Part shown: positions 1 to 7,427 of the stretch, piece by piece
How positions within the stretch are numbered: position 1 is the stretch's first letter
Layout: each line of letters starts with the position of its first letter
Source: Thermanaerothrix solaris
GTDB lineage: Bacteria; Chloroflexota; Anaerolineae; Anaerolineales; Anaerolineaceae
DNA: 64,000 nucleotides
Reading direction: 5' to 3'
Assembly (NCBI RefSeq): GCF_032334255.1
Contig: NZ_JAUHMF010000002.1
Span: forward strand, 620,001-684,000
The notes under the pieces: generated by a model
What the model was told of the DNA's origin: nothing
Databases searched by the model: none
The model's input: the letters and a program-made list of their open reading frames with translations, nothing else
Position numbers and translations under genes: made by a program

Positions 1-234
1 ACGGTCGTGTGGGATTTCGCCGGGGAGCCCATTCCACCGCCGTATGCGGACGACATTGAGCGTTTTGTTAGCGCTTTGGAAAGACGTTCTGCGCCGTGGG
101 TTGCAACGCTGGAGGCCCTCTTAAGCACCGCCGAAATCCAAGCCCTCTTACGGCGGGCACAGCGCTTGCTTCGTGGGGGTTGTTTCCCTCGCCCTCCGAC
201 CGGGCGGCGATACTACCCCTGGCCACCGGTTTAG
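1..234 (+). CDS. C-terminal fragment of an unrecognised protein
   Basis: The frame is open from the first base of the window to a TAG at 232-234, so this is the 3' end of a gene that starts upstream. The visible 77 residues contain a helical stretch rich in Leu, Ala and Arg followed by a short Pro/Arg tail ending in PWPPV. I do not recognise the family. It runs in the same direction as the hom gene but has its own stop before a good promoter, so it is probably not co-transcribed with it. Confidence 0.55.
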   Translation, partial: TVVWDFAGEPIPPPYADDIERFVSALERRSAPWVATLEALLSTAEIQALLRRAQRLLRGGCFPRPPTGRRYYPWPPV

Positions 235-236
235 GT

Positions 237-264
237 TTGACATTCTGGGGGTTTATGGTACAAC
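237..264 (+). promoter_or_regulatory. Probable sigma-70 promoter of the hom-fol operon
   Basis: TTGACA at 237-242 matches the -35 consensus exactly. TACAAC at 259-264 lies 16 bases further on and is preceded by TGG, giving an extended -10. The site starts three bases after the upstream stop codon and lies about 45 bases before the hom start codon. Confidence 0.6.
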
Positions 265-309
265 ATGCATGATATTCACGATGATCACAGACAAGCGGAG
301 GAATGAGCG

Positions 310-1347
310 ATGACGCGACAGGTAACCCTGGCCATGGTCGGTTTTGGGAATGTGGGGAGGGCTTTTGCTCGCTTGCTTTTACGCAAACAGCCGGAACTGC
401 TCAAGCAGTTTGGCTGGCAGGTGATCGTGACCGGGATTGTGACCGGGCGACACGGCGCAGCCATCAATCCCGGCGGGATCAACCTTAATCATGCGCTGGA
501 ATTGAGCGAACGCGGTCAATCTCTAAATGTTCTTTCAGCCCAGCCAGTACCCCAAAACACGCTGGACTTTCTATACGCGAGTTCGGCGGAAGTGATGATT
601 GAAACTTCGCCCGTTAATCACCTCACCGGCCAGCCGGCAATAGACCACATTAAGGCAGCGTTGCAAAAAGGCATGCACGCCATTACCGCGAACAAAGGCC
701 CGGTTGTTCATGCCTATAAAGAGTTAACCGAAATGGCTACCAGCCGCGGTAAGCGCTTTCTCTTTGAAGCGGCTGTCATGGATGGAGCGCCGATTTTCTC
801 GCTCTTCCGCGGCCCATTACCGGCGGTGAACCTGCAGGGCTTTCGGGGTATCCTTAATTCCACCACCAACTTCATCTTGGGCGAGATGGAGCAGGGACGC
901 ACATTTGAAGAGGCGGTACGCCAGGCGCAGGCGATTGGCATTGCCGAGACCGATCCCAGCGCCGATATTGACGGTTGGGATGCGGCGATCAAGGTTGCGG
1001 CGCTGGTGACGGTGCTAATGGGCATTCCGCTCAAACCCCAAGAGGTGGAACGGCAGGGGATTCGAGAGTTGACCCGGGAGCAAGTAGCCGAAGCGCGCGC
1101 AGCGGGTGAGCGCTGGAAACTGGTGTGCACGGCACGCCGCCAGGGTGATCTGTTGTTGGAAGCGCGGGTGCGTCCAGAGCGGGTCTCCGCCGATTCGGCG
1201 CTGTACGCCATCAGTGGTACCAGTTCCTACGTTGAGTTTCAGCTTGATGTCCTGCCCGGATTGGGGATTGTAGAGAGTGATCCTGGGCCGGAGACGACGG
1301 CTTACGGGTTATTGGCGGATTTGATCAACGCGCTACGAAATCAATAA
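310..1347 (+). CDS. hom: Homoserine dehydrogenase
   Basis: NAD(P)-dependent reduction of aspartate semialdehyde to homoserine, the branch point towards threonine and methionine, in the cytoplasm. The N-terminus has the Rossmann loop GFGNVG (residues about 11-16). ANKGPVV and LNSTTNFIL are characteristic of the catalytic domain. At 345 residues the protein ends after the catalytic domain, so it lacks the C-terminal ACT domain that gives threonine feedback in longer family members. GGAGG at 297-301 lies eight bases before the ATG. It is the first gene of a + strand cluster that continues into folate genes. Confidence 0.93.
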   Translation: MTRQVTLAMVGFGNVGRAFARLLLRKQPELLKQFGWQVIVTGIVTGRHGAAINPGGINLNHALELSERGQSLNVLSAQPVPQNTLDFLYASSAEVMIETSPVNHLTGQPAIDHIKAALQKGMHAITANKGPVVHAYKELTEMATSRGKRFLFEAAVMDGAPIFSLFRGPLPAVNLQGFRGILNSTTNFILGEMEQGRTFEEAVRQAQAIGIAETDPSADIDGWDAAIKVAALVTVLMGIPLKPQEVERQGIRELTREQVAEARAAGERWKLVCTARRQGDLLLEARVRPERVSADSALYAISGTSSYVEFQLDVLPGLGIVESDPGPETTAYGLLADLINALRNQ

Positions 1348-1404
1348 CTGGAGATGGGTGAAGCGTATTGGGTCGCTGGTGGGCTTGCAGTCGAAGGAGG
1401 GGTG

Positions 1405-1986
1405 ATGTCGTCTTTGCTGGCCAGCGGCCTTAAGCCCCGCTGGGTCGAAGAGAGCCATATTCTGGCGGGGAGTGCTTTCTCTGACATGCCCGGTTTGACC
1501 TACACCTGGCCCCCTTTTTCTGCGCCCAGCGCCTTACGGTGGCTGCAGGACCGGGTAACAGGGCTGCGTTATCATGAACGGGAGTGGCTTTTATTGGCGG
1601 AGCCGGTGAATGAAGGGGTGGCCTGGAGTGTTTTGGCGAGTGCGGCAGGTGTGGGGCGTTACAACCGCTTGCCACAGGCGCGTCTGGAGCCCCTGATACC
1701 CTTTACACGGGAGATGATGTCATCTGACATGTGGAATGACTGGCTGAGCCAGCATGGCCTGGACGGCGAGGGCAGCGGTTCAGTGATGGGGTTAGATATG
1801 CCGGAGACATCTCCTTTCCCTTTGCCTGCTGGGTGGGCTTATACCGCCATCCCCTGGCCGAACCAGCCTTTGCCCGCTCTATTAAACGCATGGGCTGAAC
1901 ACATTACCCGCAGAGAGGTAGAAAAGGTTGTGTTGGTCAGCGAGGTACAATCCAATCTGATTGGCCTGGTTATCTCGCCGGTTTGA
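1405..1986 (+). CDS. Unknown protein between hom and folK
   Basis: I do not recognise this family. The frame is open from an ATG at 1354, but the ATG at 1405 has AAGGAGG just before it (1394-1400) while the earlier one has only GGAG touching it, so I chose 1405 (193 residues). The product is soluble-looking, rich in Trp and Pro, with no signal peptide, membrane segment or Cys cluster. It sits 57 bases after hom, and its stop is seven bases before the folK start, which implies co-transcription and possibly translational coupling with folK. A metabolic or accessory role in the operon is inference only. Confidence 0.7.
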   Translation: MSSLLASGLKPRWVEESHILAGSAFSDMPGLTYTWPPFSAPSALRWLQDRVTGLRYHEREWLLLAEPVNEGVAWSVLASAAGVGRYNRLPQARLEPLIPFTREMMSSDMWNDWLSQHGLDGEGSGSVMGLDMPETSPFPLPAGWAYTAIPWPNQPLPALLNAWAEHITRREVEKVVLVSEVQSNLIGLVISPV

Positions 1987-1993
1987 GGTGACC

Positions 1994-2530
1994 ATGCGCA
2001 CAGAGGCGAACCATGGAGCAGCCTGGGTAACCGTTTATCTGGCACTGGGCACGAACCTGGGTGACCGCTTGGCAAATTTGCGTCGGGCATTGGCGGCCCT
2101 GCCGCCGGAGGTCCAGCCGTTGCGGGCTTCTGCAGTGTATGAGACACCGCCTTGGGGCATCACCGAACAGCCGCGTTTTTTGAACATGGTGGTTGAAGCT
2201 CGCACGCGACTGGAACCTCTGCCTTTGTTACACTATCTCAAGACTCTGGAAAGCCAATTGGGGCGCCAACCCGGGGTGCGTTATGGACCGCGCTTGATTG
2301 ACCTGGATATTTTGCTTTATGGAGACATGGTAATCAATTTACCGGAATTGACTGTGCCCCACCCGCGTATGGCAGAACGGGCGTTTGTGCTGGTGCCGCT
2401 GTGTGATCTCTATCCCCAAGGGCGCCATCCGTTACTTAATGAAACGTTTGAAGCGTTACGCGCGCGGGTGGATTGTCGGGAAATTGAAATATGGGCTGAG
2501 GCGGCTGCGGTATGGCCGCAGGTTGGATGA
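1994..2530 (+). CDS. folK: 6-hydroxymethyl-7,8-dihydropterin pyrophosphokinase (HPPK)
   Basis: Transfers pyrophosphate from ATP to hydroxymethyl-dihydropterin, the step before dihydropteroate synthase. Family motifs are visible: the start YLALGTNLGDR, then YETPPWG, the RYGPRLIDLDILLYG block with the catalytic Asp pair and Arg, and the late PHPRMAERAFVLVPL. The ATG at 1994 follows GAGG (1985-1988) and clears the stop of the preceding gene. An earlier in-frame start would overlap that gene. About 178 residues is the usual single-domain size. folP follows directly. Confidence 0.95.
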   Translation: MRTEANHGAAWVTVYLALGTNLGDRLANLRRALAALPPEVQPLRASAVYETPPWGITEQPRFLNMVVEARTRLEPLPLLHYLKTLESQLGRQPGVRYGPRLIDLDILLYGDMVINLPELTVPHPRMAERAFVLVPLCDLYPQGRHPLLNETFEALRARVDCREIEIWAEAAAVWPQVG

Positions 2531-2553
2531 GACGAAGAGAACGGAGGTAAGGA

Positions 2554-3429
2554 ATGACCCGAACAACACCTTTACCCCGCTGGGGCGAGCGCACGTATGT
2601 CATGGGTATTATTAACGTGACCCCGGATAGTTTCTCCGGGGATGGATTACTGAGTGAGGGGGAAGTGGTGGATCGGGCCCTGGCGCAAGCCGAACGCTTC
2701 GTTCGGGCTGGTGCGGATATTCTGGATATCGGGGGTGAGAGCACACGACCGGGGGCGGCACCGGTCAGCGGCGAAGAAGAGATGACGAGGGTCTTGCCAG
2801 TTATCGAGTCTTTGAGCAAGCAGGGCTGGGATGTTATCCTCTCGGTGGATACTTACAAGGCCGAGGTGGCCGAAGCTGCTTTGCGCCTGGGAGCGCATTG
2901 GGTCAACGATGTCTGGGGGTTACGCGCCGATGAGCGTATGGCTGAGGTGGTGGCACGATATGGGGCGGTGGTGATCCTGATGCACAATCGCAGTCAACCT
3001 CAGCACGCCGAACTGCGTGAGCGCCTGGGCGGGCGGTATGTGGGGATTGACTATGAGGATCTGATCGAAGATATCAAGCGCGAACTGCTTGCCAGTGTCG
3101 GGATAGCCCAAGCCGCCGGCGTGCCCCGCGAACATATTATTCTCGACCCGGGGATTGGGTTTGGGAAGACCGTGGAGCAAAACTTGGTTCTAATTCAACG
3201 CTTGGAGGCGTTTAAGGCGTTGGGCTATCCGATCCTTTTAGGACCTTCGCGCAAGTCCTTTATCGGTTATACGCTTAACTTGCCCCCGGACCAACGCCTG
3301 GAAGGCACCCTGGCAGCGGTAGTTATGGGGGTGGAACGGGGGGCAGATATTGTGCGCGTGCATGACGTTGAGGCCGTGGTGCGGGCGGTGCGCATGACTG
3401 AGGCCATTTTGCGGGCACGTTTGTCCTAG
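2554..3429 (+). CDS. folP: Dihydropteroate synthase
   Basis: Condenses the HPPK product with p-aminobenzoate to give dihydropteroate. The TIM-barrel signatures are all present: MGIINVTPDSFSGDG near residue 18, DIGGESTRPGA near 60, the SVDTYK strand, NDVWGL, the DPGIGFGKT loop and GPSRKSFIG near 230. Length (291 residues) is normal. GGAGG at 2543-2547 supports the ATG. It is the last gene of the hom-folK-folP cluster and is followed by a hairpin terminator. Confidence 0.96.
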   Translation: MTRTTPLPRWGERTYVMGIINVTPDSFSGDGLLSEGEVVDRALAQAERFVRAGADILDIGGESTRPGAAPVSGEEEMTRVLPVIESLSKQGWDVILSVDTYKAEVAEAALRLGAHWVNDVWGLRADERMAEVVARYGAVVILMHNRSQPQHAELRERLGGRYVGIDYEDLIEDIKRELLASVGIAQAAGVPREHIILDPGIGFGKTVEQNLVLIQRLEAFKALGYPILLGPSRKSFIGYTLNLPPDQRLEGTLAAVVMGVERGADIVRVHDVEAVVRAVRMTEAILRARLS

Positions 3430-3450
3430 TATTCACTACAATAGATAGAG

Positions 3451-3484
3451 AAAAGGGGCAGCCCTTGTGACTGCCCCTGGTTTT
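3451..3484. terminator. Bidirectional intrinsic terminator between folP and the exported-protein gene
   Basis: AGGGGCAG at 3454-3461 pairs with CTGCCCCT at 3471-3478 around a nine-base loop. TTTT follows on the + strand at 3481-3484 and an A-run (3451-3454) precedes it, which reads as T on the minus strand. It lies between two convergent genes and can serve both. Confidence 0.65.
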
Positions 3485-3499
3485 GTTCAGGTTAGGGGT

Positions 3500-4276
3500 C
3501 TAGGGGTAGGTGTTGTTCCAAAACCAATTAAAGGCATAAAAGCCAGCGGGGCTATCCATGCGGATGGCGATGCGACTTTGACCCTTCAATTCCGCCGGGA
3601 TAGTATAGGTGAATTCCAGCACGCCGCCTTTGCCCGAGTCACTGTTCCCGACAGCAATGCCACCAATACCCTTGGTGCCATACTTGCCCATGCGCACGGT
3701 GAAGGACTGGTTGGCGGGAAAGTTATGGGTGCGGATGGTGACTTTTTCATCCGCGACCACGCTCAGGATGGTGAAGGTAGGGATGCCGGTATACCCGCTT
3801 GAGGTGGGTTTGGGGGTGGGGGTAGGGCCAGGGGTGGCCGTGGGCCCTGGGGTGGCGGTTGCGGTAGCGGTGTTGTAGAACCAGTTGTAGGCGAAGTACC
3901 CACCGGGCTTACTGTCCATGCGGATGGAAATCTGGTGCAATCCTTTGAGCGCAGCGGGGATATTGAACGTAAGCGTTTGAGTGCCACCACTACCCGACGT
4001 GAACTGCCCGACCTCAATGCCCCCGATGGCGCGGGTGCCGATTTTGCCCATGCGTACGGTGAAGGTTTGGTTGGGGGGTAGATTGATCACTTTAATGGTG
4101 ACCGATTCATCTGGCTTTACCGAGACGATATCAAAAGTAGGATAACCGGAATAGGCTTGCACCAAACCGGTTGGAAGTAATAGGGGAAGGGCAAGCGCAA
4201 TGATAAGCATCAGGCTAAACCAGAGGCTAGACTGAGGAAAGCGCAGGCGGGATTGAGAAGAGAACAAGGATTTCAT
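3500..4276 (-). CDS. Exported protein made of two copies of an unnamed ~85-residue domain
   Basis: A signal peptide (Arg-rich N-terminus, hydrophobic residues about 18-40, likely cleavage after LVQA) is followed by two homologous units, about 44-133 and 162-258. They share PTF at the start, DE..VTI, FTVRMGK.GT, IGGI.VG, IPA.LKG and a closing RMDS...NWF. A Thr/Pro-rich linker of about 28 residues joins them. I do not recognise the domain. The internal N.P.NQ.FTVRMG pattern suggests a beta-sandwich surface module, which is inference. It is on the same strand as, and 75 bases after, the NBR1-Ig lipoprotein gene, so the two may be co-transcribed surface proteins. Confidence 0.85.
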   Translation of the reverse strand: MKSLFSSQSRLRFPQSSLWFSLMLIIALALPLLLPTGLVQAYSGYPTFDIVSVKPDESVTIKVINLPPNQTFTVRMGKIGTRAIGGIEVGQFTSGSGGTQTLTFNIPAALKGLHQISIRMDSKPGGYFAYNWFYNTATATATPGPTATPGPTPTPKPTSSGYTGIPTFTILSVVADEKVTIRTHNFPANQSFTVRMGKYGTKGIGGIAVGNSDSGKGGVLEFTYTIPAELKGQSRIAIRMDSPAGFYAFNWFWNNTYP

Positions 4277-4312
4277 TTTTTACTCCTGGGCTTTTGGCCC
4301 TTGGTTGAAAGT

Positions 4313-4343
4313 CCCGGCCCTCCACCTGGTTGGGAGGGCCGGG
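4313..4343 (-). other. Perfect 11-bp intercistronic hairpin
   Basis: CCCGGCCCTCC at 4313-4323 pairs with GGAGGGCCGGG at 4333-4343. It lies between the stop of the lipoprotein gene and the start of the duplicated exported protein. On the minus strand no T-run follows, only ACTTTC, so it looks like an mRNA-stabilising or attenuating element more than a clean terminator. Confidence 0.5.
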
Positions 4344-4351
4344 TGAAAGGT

Positions 4352-5524
4352 CTAGCGCACAACACGCGGCGCCAGCCAGAAGGCCAGATCATCTTGGGAG
4401 TTCCCGTTATTGAGCACCTTAAGGATGAACTGTACCGACTTGCCGTCCAGACTGCTCAGGTCAATATCAAGGGACTCCCACTTTCCATCTGAGGTTTGGT
4501 TCCACGAGCCCAGATTTTGTTCGGTGCCACCATCGGCGATGTAATTCAACTGGAACATCACGTTGCAGTTCGGAGCGCCATCCAAGCAGCCAATAATGGC
4601 CTTAAAGCGGTCGCCTTTGGCGATCTTGAATACCGGGAATTTACCGCTGATGAAGCCGCCATCCCCAGAGGAGGGAACGGAAACGATCGCCGGTTCATCT
4701 TCTTGGCGGCCGCCTTCCAGTTTCGGTGCGTTGTTAATGGTGATCGAGCCGTTGGTGGTGTCAATTCCGCTCGAAGGGCAGGTTAGTACGCCAGTTGAGG
4801 TGCGCCATTCGGCAGTACAATAGTTCGCTGCCAGGTCGTATGCAACTTGAGAGGGTTGCGTCACCTTGATTTTGACCCAGAAGGGCTGATCGGCATTGCG
4901 TCCCAAGCCGAAGACCACCCCATCGGCGCTGCGTAGTTTCCAATTGCCGGTGTAATCGCCGGGATTGGTGGGAGCCTTCAGATTAACCGAGATATCCACG
5001 GTTTCGCCCGGGCGAACGGTGGTGTTCAACTTCTGAGAAGCGGGTCCATCCATGGCGTTGCCGTTGACGAACACCAGAGCATAATCGGCCGTCCAGGTAC
5101 AGGAACCGATATTTTGCAGGCGCCAAGTCTTGGTGAAACTCTCGCCAGGGCGGAACTCCGTGCCGTCGGGCACGGTAACATCTTTGACGAACTTGGCCCA
5201 GTTACAGGGAATAGGCGTGGCGGTCGGCGTTGCCGGCGCCAGGGTCGGCAGAGCGGTTGGTGCAGTGGTGGGGGGCAAGGTTGTGGCCGTGGCCTCTTGG
5301 GGGGCCGGTGTAGCGGTGGGGATGGGGCTGGGGATGGCCGGTGTGACGGTTAATTGGGCGATCAGGGTCTGCAAAGCCATTTCGGTCAAGCGTGCTTCCA
5401 CGGTTTGGGCGGCGTAGGTGGCGGCTTGGTTGCCGCTGGGACGCGGTCCCAGGGGGAAACACCCGGCGATGAGTAACGCCAGGATGAGCGTAATCATTGT
5501 GACCCAAGGGGATATTTTTCTCAT
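4352..5524 (-). CDS. Lipoprotein with NBR1-type Ig-like domain
   Basis: The N-terminus is a lipoprotein signal ending in LLIAGC (Cys22). A short helical part and a Thr/Pro/Ala-rich spacer (about 60-105) follow. Residues about 107-222 match the Ig-like domain first named in NBR1: GTEF.PGESFTKTWRLQN.G.CTW, then the RPGETV and P..PGDYTGNWKLRS.DG.VFG blocks. The C-terminal 160 residues look like a jelly-roll with a lone aromatic-rich strand pattern, unassigned. The protein is presumably anchored outside the membrane. GGAGGAGAAGT precedes the ATG. Binding target unknown. Confidence 0.85.
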   Translation of the reverse strand: MRKISPWVTMITLILALLIAGCFPLGPRPSGNQAATYAAQTVEARLTEMALQTLIAQLTVTPAIPSPIPTATPAPQEATATTLPPTTAPTALPTLAPATPTATPIPCNWAKFVKDVTVPDGTEFRPGESFTKTWRLQNIGSCTWTADYALVFVNGNAMDGPASQKLNTTVRPGETVDISVNLKAPTNPGDYTGNWKLRSADGVVFGLGRNADQPFWVKIKVTQPSQVAYDLAANYCTAEWRTSTGVLTCPSSGIDTTNGSITINNAPKLEGGRQEDEPAIVSVPSSGDGGFISGKFPVFKIAKGDRFKAIIGCLDGAPNCNVMFQLNYIADGGTEQNLGSWNQTSDGKWESLDIDLSSLDGKSVQFILKVLNNGNSQDDLAFWLAPRVVR

Positions 5525-5774
5525 ACTTCTCCTCCTACCTTAAGAAATCAAATGGGATAAATCCAGGGCATCCATCCAAATAATGACGTCAAATCCCTCC
5601 GGAAAGTTCCTTAAAGGGGCAAAGACACATGTCAGGGGTAGGGAGTTATGACACGCGATACAACCCCGCTAAAATGATTATAGCAGGTTATGGATTTAGG
5701 GAAGATACTCAATTATCCCGTTAATGCCCGTTGTCTATTCAATGTAGAGGTATAGAAATCTTTATGTCGAAGAT

Positions 5775-5800
5775 TAAAAAACGGCTCTTGTACGAGCCGT
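5775..5800 (-). terminator. Intrinsic terminator downstream of tRNA-Pro
   Basis: ACGGCTC at 5781-5787 pairs with GAGCCGT at 5794-5800. On the minus strand the stem is followed by a run of six T (A-run at 5776-5781). It lies about 25 bases past the tRNA 3' end. Confidence 0.75.
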
Positions 5801-5823
5801 GATGAAAGGAGGTCAGGTTTTAT

Positions 5824-5901
5824 TGGTCGGGGCGCTGGGATTTGAACCCAGGACCTCTTGCACCCCATGCAAGCGCGCTAGCCGGGCTGCGCCACGCCCC
5901 G
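5824..5901 (-). tRNA. tRNA-Pro (anticodon GGG), CCA encoded
   Basis: Read on the minus strand, the acceptor stem CGGGGCG (5895-5901) pairs with CGCCCCG (5828-5834). The anticodon arm is CTTGC / GCAAG with loop ATGGGGT, giving GGG. The T-arm carries GGTTCAAATCC. The discriminator is A (5827), followed by encoded CCA (5824-5826). The D-arm GCGC / GCGC closes a ten-base loop. It stands alone with its own terminator. Confidence 0.93.
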
Positions 5902-6000
5902 AGACATGCGTTATTATAGTCGGGAAGAGCCGTTTTGGCAATCCTTTTCTTGACAAGAACCTCGCCCGCGCTTACAATCATCTCAGTTTGACAACCTCAT

Positions 6001-6222
6001 AATACCTGCCGGGTGCCTGTCTCCCCGGATGGAGCGGCTTAAAGGCGAAACCGGTGCAAGTCCGGTGCTGTCCCGCAACTGTGAGGAGGGCTAAGGTCCT
6101 CTAAGCCAGGTCGCCCGCCCGGTAGGGGTTCGCCAACCTCTCGTGGAAAGGAGGTGGGAACCGATGCTCTGGCAGCCTTGGTTTCTCACCTCCCTGTCAC
6201 CCCGACAGGGAGGTCGTGTTTT
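6001..6222 (+). promoter_or_regulatory. Cobalamin riboswitch with transcription-terminating expression platform
   Basis: The aptamer occupies about 6001-6130. The core GCAAGTCCGGTGCTGTCCCGC (from 6056) with the CAACTGTGA and AAGCCAGG (B12-box) segments is diagnostic. CCGGG near 6009 can pair with CCCGG near 6118 as the closing helix. Downstream, GGAGGTG (6150-6156) can pair with CACCTCC (6187-6193), which would disrupt the terminator stem at 6188-6214. That is an antiterminator/terminator pair. The gene set that follows is a B12 uptake system. B12 binding is expected to favour termination. Confidence 0.93.
6188..6222 (+). terminator. Riboswitch terminator hairpin
   Basis: ACCTCCCTGTC (6188-6198) pairs perfectly with GACAGGGAGGT (6204-6214) around ACCCC, followed by CGTGTTTT. 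Part of its left arm is also claimed by the antiterminator. Confidence 0.75.
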
Positions 6223-6368
6223 GAATGCCGGAGCCGCGGATGAAACGACGATGACGCGAATTTGAATCCATCTGACTGGCCTTTTGGCCATGTGAACTGG
6301 GCTTTGCTTCAAGCCCTGCGAGTTATTCTTTCACTTCAAAAGTTCCCTTTTTTGTGGAGTGACCAACA

Positions 6369-7370
6369 ATGAAACCATTATCTCGTTTTCTGGCTCTGAC
6401 TTTGTTCTTAATCCTGACGCTGACGGCCTGTGTTTCGGCCACACCTGCGGTAACGCCAACCATGACCGAAACACGGATAGTCCTGCCAACGGTAACGTCG
6501 GCACCTACGGTTGGTGCCACCTCCACCCCTGCCCAAATCTCCGCCACGGATGGCTTGGGGCGGGTGGTTATGCTGGCCGCCCCAGCGCAGCGCATCATCT
6601 CGCTGGCGCCTTCGAATACCGAGATTTTGTTTGCTTTGGGCGCTGCGGGTCAAGTGATCGCGCGTGATTCGTTTTCGGATTTTCCCCCTGAAGTTACCAC
6701 GGTGCCCGATATTGGCTCCACTTGGGAGACGCTCAACCTAGAACAACTGGTGGCTCTCCAGCCAGACCTGGTGCTGGCCGCTGGGATTCAATCCCCTGAA
6801 CAGGTCAAGGCGATGGAAGATGCTGGCTTGACAGTGTTCCTGGTACCCAACCCGGTCGTGCTGGAAGACCTATATGCCAATCTTGAGGCCGTCGGAAGGC
6901 TGATTGGGAGGGAGGCAGAGGCCACCGCCCTGATTGAGAGCCTTAAAGCACGGGTGGCGGCAGTGGATGCCAAGATTGCCACCATCAACCAGAAGCCGAC
7001 GGTCTTTTATGAACTGGATGCATCTCAAGACCCGGCCAAACCCTGGACGGCTGGTCCCGGCTCGTTCCACGATGCGCTGATCGCCCGCGCCGGAGGCATG
7101 AATATCGCGGCTAAGCTCGATAGCGCTTGGGCGCAGATGAGCCTGGAGCAAATTGTGGCGGCGGACCCTGATATTATCCTGCTGGGGGATGCCAAATGGG
7201 GCATCACGCCGGAAAGTGTAGCCCAACGTCCCGGATGGGGCAGCCTGCGTGCAGTCAAAGAGGGGCGGGTCATCCCCTTTGATGACGACACCATCAGTCG
7301 CCCCGGCCCGCGCCTGGTGGATGCGCTGGAGAACCTGGCCAGAATCCTACACCCTGAAATCTTCAAATAA
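6369..7370 (+). CDS. btuF: Cobalamin-binding lipoprotein of an ABC importer
   Basis: Captures cobalamin or a corrinoid outside the membrane for the BtuC permease. The N-terminus is a lipoprotein signal with Cys21 (LTLTAC) and a Thr/Pro-rich tether to about residue 55. The rest is a periplasmic-binding-protein fold of the BtuF/FhuD type: IISLAPSNTEILFALGA, then QLVALQPDLVLA, a long linking helix, and a second lobe with WTAGPGSFHDALIARAGG and SLEQIVAADPDIILL. A riboswitch lies upstream, with the permease and ATPase downstream. The corrinoid substrate is inferred from the riboswitch. Confidence 0.9.
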   Translation: MKPLSRFLALTLFLILTLTACVSATPAVTPTMTETRIVLPTVTSAPTVGATSTPAQISATDGLGRVVMLAAPAQRIISLAPSNTEILFALGAAGQVIARDSFSDFPPEVTTVPDIGSTWETLNLEQLVALQPDLVLAAGIQSPEQVKAMEDAGLTVFLVPNPVVLEDLYANLEAVGRLIGREAEATALIESLKARVAAVDAKIATINQKPTVFYELDASQDPAKPWTAGPGSFHDALIARAGGMNIAAKLDSAWAQMSLEQIVAADPDIILLGDAKWGITPESVAQRPGWGSLRAVKEGRVIPFDDDTISRPGPRLVDALENLARILHPEIFK

Positions 7371-7378
7371 ATCCTTTG

Positions 7379-7412
7379 GGCCCGATCCTGATGGTAAGAT
7401 CAGGTTCGGGCC
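7379..7412 (+). other. Long intercistronic stem-loop between btuF and btuC
   Basis: GGCCCGATCCTGAT (7379-7392) pairs with ATCAGGTTCGGGCC (7399-7412) with one mismatch and a six-base loop. No T-run follows, so it is unlikely to terminate. It fits the known role of hairpins after binding-protein genes in protecting the upstream message, so that more binding protein than permease is made. That role is inference here. Confidence 0.65.
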
Positions 7413-7427
7413 GCAACCTTGCCAATA

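Noticed and set aside
6359..6667. Alternative + frame over the btuF start
   Set aside because: The btuF frame has a lipoprotein signal and full-length homology. The other frame has neither.
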